A DNA stretch of 64,000 bases from Linyphia triangularis (GCA_963978545.1 OZ021725.1:89963805-90027804), one strand, 5' to 3'. Shown: positions 40,641-53,055, counted from the first letter of the stretch. Notes: generated from the letters alone by a model not told the origin. Translations and numbers: made by a program.

Positions 40641-41011
40641 TGTCATAACACAATGCTGGGAATAGGAATTCGTGTCTTAAAATTTCGATACTGAATCATT
40701 TGGGGAGAGGGTTGAGGAGCTGGGTGCAATTTACAGGTAATGTCCTTTTAATGAAAGAAGGCATTGGTAAGAATTTAATCGTGAACACATGATTCTCTTA
40801 CTGTATGGGTTTTGCGTGTTGAGGAGCCTTATTTGTAACTTTCAAATTTCTAAGAAAACCCGCTTTAGCAAAACTCCAATATGGTTCACTATTTTTTAAG
40901 AAATATACAACAATTGCTATCAATGGAAAAAAAATCAAGGTACTTCCATTGTGGAAATCGTGGATATATAAAGGTTCCCAATGGTGAAGCTAAATACCAT
41001 ATATCTGCCTA

Positions 41012-41392
41012 TGTTGTTGTTGTTGTTTCTAATCTCCCTTTTGTCTGACGAAGTCAGACAATATCAGTGAAGCCATTGACATTAATGAAGTCTGACACTA
41101 GTTGTGGACAGTTATAAATGTCCTCCCAGTCCAGTCCAAGGCAGTCCAAAATGTGCTGAGGTGATGCCTGTTCTTTTTGGCATTTAGGGCAAAGAGGAAA
41201 ATTTTTGCTTCCCCCGGAATATGTGAGGCCTTTAAGGTGACCACTAGCAAGTCGGGACAGACGGGTATTGGTGTGCCTATCACAAGGAAGAGATAGGGAG
41301 TGTCCTGGCTTTTTGGCTTTATACCATTCGTGAGATGGAGGTATATGCCATTTCGCTTTGTCTATAAAATCTACCAACGGTAATAAGATGAA
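41012..41392 (-). mobile_element. 5'-truncated non-LTR retrotransposon (LINE), C-terminal end and 3' tail
   Basis: The minus-strand frame ending in TGA at 41056-41054 reads through ...KWHIPPSHEWY, LSRLASGHLKGL and CPKCQKEQASPQHILDC, ending NVNGFTDIV. This is the tail of an RNase H-type domain followed by a C-x2-C-x8-H-x3-C knuckle, as at the C-terminus of many arthropod LINE polyproteins, and it most resembles proteins I remember from spiders. Similarity starts near 41392, so reverse transcriptase and endonuclease are missing: a dead 5' truncation of the kind made by incomplete reverse transcription. After the stop come a short UTR and a (AAC)n tail (ttg repeats at about 41014-41028 on plus). 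Upstream codons in the 144-codon frame belong to host DNA. Confidence 0.8.
41042..41060 (-). other. Hairpin overlapping the LINE stop codon
   Basis: Tgtctgac-gaa-gtcagaca is a perfect 8-bp stem with a 3-nt loop. The TGA stop of the LINE frame lies inside it. Some LINEs carry a 3' stem-loop that their reverse transcriptase recognises; this one sits about 15 nt before the AAC tail. Confidence 0.65.
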
Positions 41393-41520
41393 AAATAAGT
41401 ATATATCCATATTGTATTTTAAATGCAAAAATAACATAAAACGCATACTACTATACATTAATGATAGGCGTGACACAACTTGTCGCACATTAATTTTCTA
41501 GATTCTAGGTCATGTACTAT

Positions 41521-41796
41521 CCCAGGTAGCACAGCGTTATTGATCAATATTGGAAAGCGGGGATCTACACGATTTTTGATTTTTTTTAATAAACAAGTCA
41601 AAACCATTACAAAACATATTTTTTTCTCCTCCGTCTATTCTTTTAAAAATATATTTCAATTTTAAAACTCTGCACCAACATTTCAAAATTTCCTGTACAT
41701 TTTACGCTGGTAAGACTGGCCAAGATCCGTACAACGGTCAGCATCGAGATTGTCCAGTGTTGAGCGGAATTGTCCAGGGTATATGTGCTACTGGGG
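41521..41796. mobile_element. MITE-like element, copy 2, opposite orientation
   Basis: About 276 bp, beginning cccaggtagcac and ending gtgctactgggg, so the ends are inverted repeats. Both ends match the element at 39370-39680 in reverse orientation. A 19-bp sequence attctaggtcatgtactat abuts the left border (41502-41520) and recurs with two mismatches 15 bp beyond the right border (41812-41830). That is either a long imperfect duplication or part of a larger unit. Confidence 0.68.
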
Positions 41797-41883
41797 TTGC
41801 TGCATAGTCATATTCTAGGTCATGCATTATAGCACGCGAAACTTTTTTTTTTTTTTAATATAGCGCTTTCTAACAATGAGTTA

Positions 41884-41923
41884 AATAAAACGTAAAAGGA
41901 ACCTTAATAAAACGTAAAAGGAA
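41884..41923 (+). repeat. Tandem duplication of an 18-bp word
   Basis: Aataaaacgtaaaaggaa occurs at 41884-41901 and again at 41906-41923 with a 4-bp spacer, a recent 22-bp tandem duplication. Confidence 0.9.
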
Positions 41924-43079
41924 AGAAACGTATATTAGAAGTAGATTATTTGTCAATGTTCTCCATTTTGAGGAGAAACATCAGACCGAAAAATGGCGTG
42001 ACAGTTCGGAACACAGTAAAAGACGATGCCGAATATTTTTAAAGTTTAATACCTCTTCCATGAAGCGACATCCGAAAAGACCAACACCCTCTTTACTTCT
42101 TTATTGTCACCAAAAAAATATAGGAGAAAAGTGCAAAAAAGGCTTTTGCGGAGCGAAAACAATACGGAGGCGGGTTTTTGTTCTAAAATATTTATGGGGG
42201 ATATTCTGACAAGAACTCAAAAGACAAGGCACAATTGAAAGGATATCAGTTTTGGATAGTTTACTCGACATTATGAAGCACATGCGCAATGGAAAGAGTG
42301 ATGTCAAGGGATAGGGTGCGGCTCGTGCTTTTGATTCTATAATTTATATATTTATTTGTTCCAAGTCTCCTTTGATTGATAGAATTTGAATGAGAAAAAT
42401 AAATGTTATTGATTTTACAATAGTGATTCTTTTCTATGTTAAAAAGTTTATTCATAACTGTCCATTGACTAACTGAATTAAAATAAAACAAATTACAATC
42501 GTTGTGATAAAGCACCATAAGAAGTTATTCCCCCATAATTTAAATATATTCATTTTCTTTTTTTTTCAACTTCATAAAATGTAACTTTGCTTTTTCAAAT
42601 CATTGATTTATATTTAAGAAAATGTATCCCCTTATGTCTGCATATTTGATTAGGTTTTTCAATTAATTTCATACCAAAATACAAATAATTGCCAGCATCG
42701 AATATTGAACATATAATAATAAAAAATAGCTATTATTAACTAAATTTAATTAATACAGTTTATTAACAAATATATAAATGAGCGAATTAATCATTATAAA
42801 TTTTACGTAAGATAGCTATGTATTTAAAATTTTATGTAACACTTCCCAATAGTTATTTGTGTAAGAAACAACTAAGTACAACATATCAATTCAATGATCT
42901 CTACTACACAATAAAACACTTCCAAACCCTAAACATGCAAATCAACTTATCTCAATCCACGAAACCTCTCCAAACAACCTCTTCCAAAACCACACAGCAA
43001 GAAGTCACTCAGATAACTACCTAAAAACCACATTAGGTTCAAAAACAACAAACACAGAAAAAAAATCCACGACAATGTC
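41924..43079. other. AT-rich intergenic DNA
   Basis: No gene or element is recognised. Short AT-driven open frames only. Confidence 0.5.
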
Positions 43080-43440
43080 CGTTTGAGTCAACGTCGACGA
43101 AAGCCAAAAGAAAGAGAGAGAAGACGTAGAGTAGCAAGGGAGAGAAAAAAAAAATCTCTCGTCTGGGAAGCCCAAGATGAAGGAGGAAGAGAGAGAGAGA
43201 GAGCAACTGACTATCGAGAAAGAGAGAGGTATTAAGTGTCGTCGGACCCAATCCTTTTAACGGCGAGGAAGACAAACTGACCGGCGACTGCAACGGACGT
43301 GATTGTGGCCGCCGGCGGTCTAATTGTGTTTGTCCACTCCATGCTTCAAATGCCGCTTGTCCCCTCCTCTACAATCGATGAACGGGATCTCATGACGATG
43401 CTGTGGTCAGAGATTGCGGGAGGTTTGGTTTGGTTGTTTA
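43080..43440. promoter_or_regulatory. GAGA-rich, CpG-rich patch; possible promoter or boundary-type element
   Basis: Gaga tracts (43188-43203 is an uninterrupted AG repeat; more at 43112-43123 and 43219-43227) are followed at 43255-43325 by a CpG-dense segment with gccgccggcgg. GAGA-factor-type repeats next to CpG-rich DNA occur at arthropod promoters and Polycomb or boundary elements. No transcript evidence is available here, and no gene starts nearby in either direction. Confidence 0.3.
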
Positions 43441-43999
43441 AAAATTGTAATGGACATTTTTCAGGGTTTTTTAAATAGGTGATTAAGAAAATTGAACAGA
43501 GGAAATTCGTACTTGTTTATTTAGTGTGTGTGTATTTGTAAGTGAAGACAGAAAATATAAAGTTTTACTCTGACAAGAGCAAGAATGAGATTAAGAGGTT
43601 TAAATCTATTTGTTTTAAAAAAAGTACAATTAATTGAAAATATTCAATGAATAAATTTCTCTTGCGGATAAATATTTTTAAAAAATAACAACTTTTTTTA
43701 GTATTAGTTAAGTATTTCAGTTAAAGAAATTTAAACCTAATTTTATAAAAAAAATTGTAATTCGTTATTTTTTTTAATTTTTTAAATTAGAGAAACTTAT
43801 GATTTTGATACACATTTCTGTATTCCCAGTCCATAGTCCAGTAAAACAAGTTAACGATTTGAAATCGTTGCTACTTATTTAAAATTGCATTAAGATGAAT
43901 ACTAATTAACTACAAGAGAAAATTAAATAAATATCCGCTATACCTAACGAATTTAAAGATATATACCTAATCAAACCTGTTAATTTTTCGATATGTAAG
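43441..43999. other. AT-rich spacer
   Basis: Nothing recognisable beyond A/T runs. Confidence 0.5.
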
Positions 44000-44640
44000 T
44001 AGGGCAATCCCATGCACGCCCTTATTGACTTACACCACTCGGCTTATACAACTCCTTCAATTGTCCAGCGTCATATCCACTACAAAACCCCAGATAACTA
44101 AGGAGGACAATTCCCCCTTCTCTATTACCCCCCTTCCCACTCTCCTCCAAGAATTATCACTCCTCCTTGTCCATCCCCTCCAAGGATCCCATTCCTGTTT
44201 GATTAAGGAAATGGACTCTCCCATCCCACAAAAGATCCTCCCCATCCTCTGACAATCCCAAAACCTCCGGCCACTGACTAATTTCTGGACGAGTCAGAAA
44301 CCCGGCCATTCATTCCCTGCATTAATATGCATAACAATACCACCCTCCAACCAAGACCATTACGGCTCTACTCTCTGGACAATCCCATGGTCTGAGTCAT
44401 CCTCCGAAAGCATAAATCCCCTTATCTTGCGGGGGAGGCTAGTCTAAAAATTGGGGCCATCTCATTATGCCATTCACACGTGCCGGTCACCCTCTCCCAA
44501 TCCGCATCTTTTTCCGAATCCTGAGGATAGATGCTTTAGGAATCACGGCGGGATGCTGTTTTTTTTTAGTGGGGTTGGATGTCTAGATTTGCCATCATCC
44601 GAGGATTCATTTGCTTGTTGGGAAGCATCGCATAAATAAG
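44000..44640. promoter_or_regulatory. Candidate enhancer with a SOX-POU composite site
   Basis: A 640-bp block, pyrimidine-rich on plus (many CCTCC words), distinct from its AT-rich flanks. At 44325-44339 the minus strand reads TATTGTTATGCATAT, matching 13 of 15 bases of the SOX-OCT composite CATTGTTATGCAAAT with correct order and spacing, and it is followed by ATTAAT. Open frames of 75 and 62 codons lack domains. Function is inferred. Confidence 0.38.
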
Positions 44641-44984
44641 TGATGTGCTCTGGTCCAATTAGTTTTTGCGGAGGATGGGAAAAGTGTATGTTTGACATGA
44701 GAAGGCGCTGGTGAGATGGGTCTGTTGAATAAAATGGACCTTTCTTGTGCTATTAATGTAGATAGTATTTTGTTCTCTTTAATGGTAAACTAATTTAAGT
44801 TTTTAAAGAAGAAATTCCGTTTTTGTTCAAAAGCTTAGTAACTAACCTTTTCCTTTTCACTTATTAATGAACATAAATTAACTTTATAAATTTATCTTAT
44901 TCTGACGTTTTAACTTTGAAGCATGTTATTAAAATAATCATTAGAATCTTGCATAAAAATTGGCTTATATCTTATACTGTTGAA

Positions 44985-45125
44985 TAAATGTTATAATACT
45001 GTTGAAAAAATATTATAATACCTTATATTTTTGAATAAATATTAACTCAAGTGTTATGTTGTTGAATAATGATGGATATCACATATTTTTAAATAATAAA
45101 GAATATCATACAATGTTGAATATTT
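44985..45125 (+). repeat. Degenerate AT-rich repeats of a gttgaataaatattataat-like word
   Basis: Words such as tgttgaataaatg, tgttgaaaaaatatt, tttttgaataaatatt, gttgttgaataatg and atgttgaatatttt recur at irregular spacing. They probably arose by slippage and have since diverged. The period is not constant. Confidence 0.5.
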
Positions 45126-46039
45126 TATTTCACTAAGAATATTGTATAGTAGATAACATGACGAATAAAAATAGTTCTTGAATCCTTCATTCATAGACTT
45201 CACTTTTAATGAACTGAATTAAAGTTTCTGTGTTCTGAGTTTTTTTTTTTTATATATAAGTTTATTTATTTATAATCGGCAATTTTCAGGAATCAATCAA
45301 TTTAAAAGTTCATATAAGTGGTTAACCAACTTTAATCAAATGTTTGAACAGTCGTGTCTGGGTTGTCTGATCAAAGTACGCGACATAATATTTGTTTTAA
45401 CTGATAGTGCATCACAAAATTAGATGGTCAATAAAATTATCGTTTTTCTGGGATCGAGCCAACAAACCAAAAAAATATCTCATATCCTCAATTGCAGTTC
45501 TTTTCAATCATAAAGATTTTCTAATTTATTTAATATCATCAGAAAGTAGCCAATAACTAAACGGGCCTATCTGAAATATTCCGTTAAGTTAAAAATAGTA
45601 AATCTATTTAATTAAACAGAAAAACTGACTACGACATCTTTTCATTTTTATTTTAGAGTGTGATAAACACAACTTATGATGGATATTTTTGTTCTATTTT
45701 GCCACCATAGATTTAATCCACCCACCGACATCAAGAAATCAGTATTTCCCATAAATATTAGATAACGCGCCAAGCACGAATCAAATCCTATAGTAAGCAA
45801 TATCCTAAAACTTATTATCATCTTCCACACATACTATCCTTTAAAAAGAGACCCACCCTTGAATCTCCGGCAAGAAGAAAACAAAACCAATTTTATTTAC
45901 CGCGACAAAAACCCCACCATTACCAGGTTTAAAAAAAGCATGCTTAAACCCCTATAGAAGATCTAATATAATAAATGCTCTTATCATGTCTGGACAACGT
46001 TAGATTAAAATCATTAGTTTGGGTGGACACACAAAAAAA
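45126..46039. other. AT-rich intergenic DNA
   Basis: No gene or element is recognised in this stretch. Confidence 0.5.
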
Positions 46040-46600
46040 TATTTAGATACCAAGTCGAAGTTAGCCTTAGCTGATGTGGGATAAGTATCGCGATTCATTA
46101 AATATGGATCGGTTTTATACATGCAGGGGTGGAATATGGGGGAGGTATTGGAACAAACATTAAGTGAGTAATGGTCATTGGATGCCATCAATCAAGGCCC
46201 CTCCCTCCCCATGATGGCACGGACTTAGTCTTAAACTCTAGGTGATGAAGCAAAAGCAAAAAAATAAGGCAAGGCCTTATTTTCTTAACTCTCGATTTAT
46301 TTTCACCTAAAAAATACCGGGATTACCGGGACATTAGGGGTTATTATCCGTAGTGATAGCGATCGCCTTTGTTTATAAATTTTAAATGCGGAAATAGGTG
46401 GGTGTTTTTTGTTGGTGGTGGTGGTTTGTTTTTGGAGCCCCCTTTTCTTAATGACGTCACGCGAATGGTTCTTAATGTGGTAAAAGGAAACGTGAAGAGA
46501 AATGGGTTGGTCAGTTAATTTAATGTGCTACAATTGGATTCAGTCATGTTGTGCCATTCTGAAGTAATAACCGCGTCTGGAATAATAATATTGGTTGAAA
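46040..46600. promoter_or_regulatory. Candidate regulatory island with a perfect CRE palindrome
   Basis: GC-richer DNA containing TGACGTCA at 46452-46459 in cttaatgacgtcacgcg, the same octamer as at 3837. Also present are cagttaatttaatg and a gttggtggtggtgg run. No coding frame is credible. Confidence 0.25.
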
Positions 46601-49600
46601 TTATTATCGAAAAAGGATGATTTATTAGTTAATTAAATTTCAATCTTTATGTAACTGAATTTTGATTGATATGCCCTTTAAAGTGTTAATAACAATATAT
46701 AATTTTATTTAAGTAATTTTCTTTGTGCCAGGTGGCTAAGTTTTCTCGATCTAAATTTTATCAATAAAAAAACGTAACAAATTGCGTAAGGAGTTGTTAC
46801 ATGTTTTTCTAATAACAAATATTACCATTTTACTGCAATACTTAAACTACCAGAGAAATGGACGTCACAAAAAAAATTGAATATTTTAAATATTGCTTGG
46901 AATTACATACAACTACAACTAACTGCGCAAAATACTACAAATACAGACTAATATTTCTTACAAACGAGCAATCTGCGTTTTCCAATTCAGCTCTATAACT
47001 CCACGGAAATATCAAAATGGAGACAGTTACTTTTCGTCAGAAAAAAAAATCCACTCCTCATAAAATTTTACCCTTCAATTTAGCCATTTACGCTTGGATG
47101 GAAAAAAACCCAACCCCGAGAAACTTGAGGATGTTACAGTTTATTCTTCAGGTATCGGACAAGGCTTACTTGGCAGCGTTATCACACCTCGGACAGGCAC
47201 TGTTATTCTTCGGGTTGGCAGCACACCTCTTGAATCTATATATACATATACAGACCGTGAATACGAAATCAATGGAGCCCTCACCGAAACGAAAACTGGA
47301 TTTTTTTTGTTTATTATTTCTTTTACCGCTTCCTCCGCGCTCCTTTTATTTTTTCTTGGCATATATCCTTTAGAATAATACTCCTTGAGTATTTTTCACC
47401 AGACAAGTGTTGCCATAACTGCGGGACAAGATTTTTCATTCGGATGTTGATGGAAGGGGGTGGATGTAAAAATCGACATCTATTTTCTTGGTGAAAAGAA
47501 CTTGCGGGAGGGGAAGGAAAAAAGCTGATGAACGAAGATGGAACTTGGGAGATGTACCGCCCGTAGATTTCATGCATTCTACATCTACGCACTTCATCAG
47601 CAGTTCGTTTAATGGTTGCAGTAATGGTCTTTGGAGGACCACTACAAAAACCGACAATCATAAAAAAAAAATACCCCCCCCCCCCCTCTCTATAAAAAGA
47701 AAAAGATTTCTCAATATTTTTTAATTTTCCTTTTTCTGTCTTTTATTTCACGATATATATTTTGCTTGATGCCTTAAAAACCTTAATCTTAAGAGAGAGA
47801 AAAGTCTCATTTATAAAAAGCACCAAGGAAAAAAGCATCCATACTGTCACGCGTTATAATTAATCTTTAGCCTCCATGTGGTTTTTTATTATTATTTTTT
47901 CCCTTCTATCCTGCCCCCACTAGTTCGACATGTTATAAGAAATGGAACTCTCCAAAATGCACAGAAGGTTTGGAAAAAGTAAATGGAAGCAATTTTTTAT
48001 TATTTCTTTCGGTTTTTAAAAGTTCATCAGCTGATTTTTTCGATTATATTGCGTCTCTAGCCTTTAAAAGGAGTTTTCGTATAATGGTTCTTTTACTCGT
48101 TTTTTTTTCTTCTCCTTCTTGTATTTATTCCCCACATTTTTACTTTTTATCCGTTTTTAATTAAAAAAAAATCTGGGATCTCTAGCAAATTGAAAAAGGG
48201 GGAAATATGAAAGGGTTGTACGGTGAGGGTGGGGGAAATGAGTTTTTAAATCGTTAATTAGAAAATCGACAAAAACTGAACTGAAGTGAAAAAGGAAAGT
48301 CGGAATTCGTTCTATCGCAATTCATTTCGTTCACTGGTCGTTCTTATTAAGATTTTTTTTTTTTTCCCATTTTTAGAAATCACATAAATAGTAAGAGTAA
48401 AATCTTTTCATATGCATATTTGTAAGGGGAAAATAAAATCGTCAGTGGCGAAAATGAAATGCATTTTTTTTTTTTTCTAAAATTTTTGATAAAAAGCCTT
48501 CATAATTTTACAGATAGAAATGAAGGAATCAGTAAAAGGTAGCTTTGAAAATGGACTTGTTCATTATTTGCTAAAAGGGAATCACATCAAGAAGCGTTAA
48601 AATGATACATAAAAAATCTTTCTCTGACTTTCAGTTTTTTATTCTAAGCTTGAAGTATCTTTGTTATGACTTTTATGTTATATTTAGAGACGCATCTACT
48701 TTTCAATTACAATAAAACGGTGGAAAAAAATATTAAAAAAAGACGTTTGATGGTTACTAATGATAAACTGAACTAAGACGAGTGTTTGGAAACATATTTC
48801 AAATGTGTCGGTAAAAGATGTATTTTTGGTAAACACAAATACATCAGACCCATTGTAAAAAGGACCTTTTATTTTAACCAAGAATGGAATTAAAGACTAA
48901 ATTTATGTCACTGAAAAAAGCAAACCAATATCAATGTTGTTACTTGATGAAATAACGGATCAAATTCTACGTCACAGACATTTTATATAAAAAAAAAAAA
49001 TCTAAAAGCTTTACTTTAAATATTAAAAGTAACGAATCCTTTAAGTAATATATTACATTTAAGATAAAAAAAAATTTCCACACCAGCCTATAATGTTTTG
49101 GCGAAGAATAGAAATTTCCTAAAATCCAAGTTCATAAACAAAGTTAAAAGGAGTGCTACAATTTTCAAGGGTCTTACAACCACCTAAATTGATGCACTTA
49201 ACGCACAAGAAACAAGATTACCTACAAAAAAAATTTAATAACTGAGGAAGGAGGAAATTTTTACACTATAACACCATCTAAAAACTTCTCATGCCTTGCC
49301 CATCCTAAAAGAATTTAAGAGGAAAAAAAAAGTCCAAAATTATGCATGCCAGAAACTGAAAGGCACTTTAGGAAAAAAGCCCCATACAGAAAAAAGTAAC
49401 TGAGGTAGAAATCCGAAACCTAATCTGGAGTGAAAGTAGTAGTGCTTTAGCTGAAAGTGGTGAAGTTTTTCATTGAAGAGTAGATCGAAGGATGAATTTT
49501 AATCGTAAGACAATCCTTCCAGAGGGTATCTCAGACGATATTTGGTTTCCTGGAACAGCCCCATTTGCAGGGGCGCAGGTATTAAAGGTTAATTTTGTGA

Positions 49601-50399
49601 GGCGATGCCTCGCGCCAGAAGAGCTTTAATATTTAATAGGGTTGTCAATAAAAGCCTTCGTTAGGACGTGGAGTGTTTTTTCTTCTTCGCTGGACAGGAG
49701 GGCAAATTTGGGATGTAGCCTATCACGTCTTGTAGAGAAGATGCATTGAGTGATACAAATAAGTATCGAGGTAAAAATAATTTGCAATTCGAATATATTC
49801 GAAAGCCTAGATGCATGATACATTGTTCTTTCTTAATGGGGGAAAAAAAAAATAGGGAATTTTTTTTCAGTGTGGATGTTTGGTACTTTTTGAGTAAAAA
49901 TTTTAATGTATTAATAACAGGTATGTCTGTTAGTGTACATTAAAAAAGGAAGACAAATATTGGCGAATATTAACAGCTCAAAATATTCTTTTAAAGGATG
50001 ATGTTTCAATCAATGAATGACGTTTGTAGTTTTTTTTATTTGATCATTATAACTGTGTTTTTGGTCGTGCCAATAAACAAGTTAGTTTTGCTAAATATCA
50101 ATAAGGTACTTTTAATAAGTTAAGATATTTTGAGTTATAATTTTTATATTGAAGATATAACTCAAAATTTTTTCAATGCTACTCAAATCGGGTCTCAAAT
50201 AGCTTGATTGAAACATTTTTAAGTTTAAAATTGTTCACAAGTTTCAGCTAGTGGATAACAATAAACAAGTTCGATTAGATCGACCAATCTTAAAGGTTAA
50301 TTACATAAAAATTGTTTCAACTGGCCACATTGGCGTAAATGTAGATCAACAGCGTCAAACATTACAACATTTAAAAAAAAAAGAGACATTTGAATAGAA
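46601..50399. other. Intergenic DNA, no gene seen
   Basis: A patch at 47030-47700 has overlapping open frames on both strands (up to 118 codons plus, 112 minus) without recognisable domains. A 13-base C run lies at 47674-47686. At 49500-49620 a GC-richer patch contains gaggcgatgcctc, a small dyad. The rest is AT-rich. Confidence 0.45.
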
Positions 50400-50890
50400 A
50401 ACCTTCGAAAAGCAGATTAATTGAGCCGTCGGCAACACCACTTTACCGAGACTCATCCCGTTCCCTGCTTGAGATGCATACAGGCAATGACAAAAGAGCG
50501 TAATGGTGGGCGTCTAGAAACGACCTCGCATGTCAAAGAGCATAAATTAAGCGGAGGAATAAAAATCATTACAGCAAGCAGCTAAATCGGACATTTGGGC
50601 CCGTTTATATGCAGGAGAGCGGGCATTAGTATTCCAGCGACACAACCGACTCTGGGGTTTTGTATTAAGGCGGTTTTTAATTGCAGAGGCCGTTTTCGGG
50701 AAAGTGTGGCGATTTTTTTTCGGGTTGTGGGCGTTTCGATTTTGTGGAAATGTCTCAATAAAGGGCACCTGAGGCGACTGGATGGATGGTATCGGGTTCG
50801 TGGAAAAAAAATTCACGTGTTTCTGGAACTAAACAGGGGTGACATTTGGCGATTTTGTTTAGTATTACGACTTGTGTGGCCTCCCTAACA
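50400..50890. promoter_or_regulatory. Candidate regulatory island
   Basis: A 490-bp GC-richer block with opposite-strand open frames of 97 and 89 codons, neither recognisable. It contains tttttaattgcagagg, gggcattagtattcc, aaatcattacagc and gagcataaattaagcgg, all with homeodomain-type cores. It is the candidate island nearest to the zfh2 3' end, about 3.6 kb beyond the poly(A) signal. Confidence 0.3.
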
Positions 50891-52985
50891 AAGTTTGAGA
50901 AATATTTAAAATTTGGGGTATCTCAGGGGCAATACACACTTGACAACTAAGTAAGTTAGCATTGAGAGAATTGTTTAATTTTTAAATATACTTGAAATAC
51001 TTAAAACCTGGATTTAAAAAAAATGGATCAATACAAAGAAATCATATTCATGGAATAAATAACTTGAGTTTACTAGTACAATTTCTAAACATGCTATCTG
51101 CACACAAAATAATAATAATAATAATCAAAATTGAGGCCAATATTTTGCTGCGTATCTTCTACAACCTAATAAAGGAAATTTTGATAAAAAAAAAAAAGGC
51201 AGTTAAGAAGATTTAAATTCTGAATTTCTTAAGAACCCAAAAATTAACTTGATGGTAATAGTTACCATTAAGATAAAACACACGTTTTATTTAAAATATA
51301 TATTTGAAGAACAAGCTACTATACAATTTATGTAATTAGATTATTCCTATTTTCACATATTTATAAATTTAAAAGTCACAAAAGACCATATTCGATAGTT
51401 TATATCTAATAACCAAGATACTTCTTCCTCACGGAGCAAATTTTAAAAATTATCAGTATCTAAAAGAAAATAATTTGAACTTCCCTGACAATTCTCGGTA
51501 ACCTTGACGATAAAACTAGATTATAAAAAAATAATCACAAAAGAATTAAATAAAGAGTTAAAAAAAAGTATTTAAGTTGTATAACACATCCAATAATATC
51601 TCAAATTACACTATTCTCAAAATAGAAAAGAAACTTTAAAAAAGTTAATTGTATGATATAACAGTTTTAGCGGGAAAAGTTGATTAAAAAAATAGTATAT
51701 TCTGGAATTTCTTTTAATTTTTAACGAAAAAAAATTAAATTTACTGACATATTACAATATTTTCACAATCTTTAGACTATTTCTATACTTTTCCTGTTGC
51801 TAGCAAAACTATCTCTGAGCTCATGGAAACGCTAACTAGTAATGGCAGATACCATTAAAGAGTACATTAGAGTTTCGAAAACAAAGATATGAACGAAACA
51901 TGTATGTTAATTGCAGTAGTCTATACTCCTTATTTAGGTAACAATTTAAGCTTCTGTATACATAAGTTAATGCAATTTCTTCCCCAGTTAGTAATTGAGG
52001 AGTTTGAAAAAATCTTGGAGTAACATATTCAATCAGCATCCCAGTGAACTTTGCAGACGAGCAACTGTGTACATATGGCAAATTCCTGAAATTTCTCCAA
52101 CGAGCAGACAGAACCGTTAAAGATCACAATTGACTTTGTCTCAGAAACGACAGCTGAATAAGTGAGACATTTTTAATTAGTGAGGCAAGACAAAGCTACG
52201 CATTGTTGCTTTTAATGATTGAATGTAGAAGTAGTTGAATAGTTTGTACTAGATAGATATATATGTATAACAATAGCCACAAGTAAATGTAGCGAATTCT
52301 CGGAATGATATTTAGTATTCTAAAGTTTGGACAAGGTTCATACAGCTTTTGAAAAATAGAAAATAAGTAGTTTTCAGGGACTTTTAAGGACCTCATTGAA
52401 AATCTGTAGAGCCAAAAGTTAATTGTTTTCTTACACACTAATTCGAAACATTACATTATAAGAATCAAATAATATTTTAATATAATTTTTTTAAACTTGG
52501 GCAACTTTTTTGTCTAACCATCCCCACCTGACCTTTTGTGAAGTCCATCCACATTTGAAGTAAAAAGAAGTTAAGTCTTCCAGGAAATAAGGCGATTCCA
52601 AGCAACTTTGAAGACAAAACTGCACCACCAATAAAAGAGGGGCAAAAACAGATAAAGGGGACCAAATACAAATGAAATTTGGAATAGTTAAAAAAAAAAA
52701 AGCTATAAGAAAATAAAATCGAAAATTAAGGACCCAAGATGACAAATAAGGACTGTAAGGCCCCTTTCATTAGGACCTACTTAAAATAATCAGTTCTTAA
52801 GGATTTTTAAGGACCGTGCAAAGTTCTAAAGTGTCATTAAGGATCGATTTTTTTTCAGTCGTTTTATTAAAGAATGATAAATACCCAACATACCGTTAAA
52901 GGGAAACGTACAAGATATTTCAGACTTTAAAATGTTTTATATTTGTAAACTAATTGGGCAAATCATACTTTCCTAAAACTGCAAA

Positions 52986-53030
52986 TATCTTTCCAATTAT
53001 TAACGGGAAGATCAAATAATTGGAAAGATA
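52986..53030. repeat. Perfect 16-bp inverted repeat with 13-nt loop
   Basis: Tatctttccaattatt at 52986-53001 is the exact reverse complement of 53015-53030. It is an isolated hairpin in AT-rich DNA. Confidence 0.7.
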
Positions 53031-53052
53031 ATCCATTTGGTTCTATTGAGAA

Positions 53053-53055
<3 letters not shown>

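Noticed and set aside
40995..41420. Target-site duplication around the LINE fragment
   Set aside because: Only a short gatatat-type match is shared by the two flanks, which is expected by chance in AT-rich DNA.
47017..47661. Overlapping frames of 112-118 codons on both strands
   Set aside because: No domains, contradictory strands, and Lys/Leu-rich or Pro/Ser-rich composition driven by local base runs.
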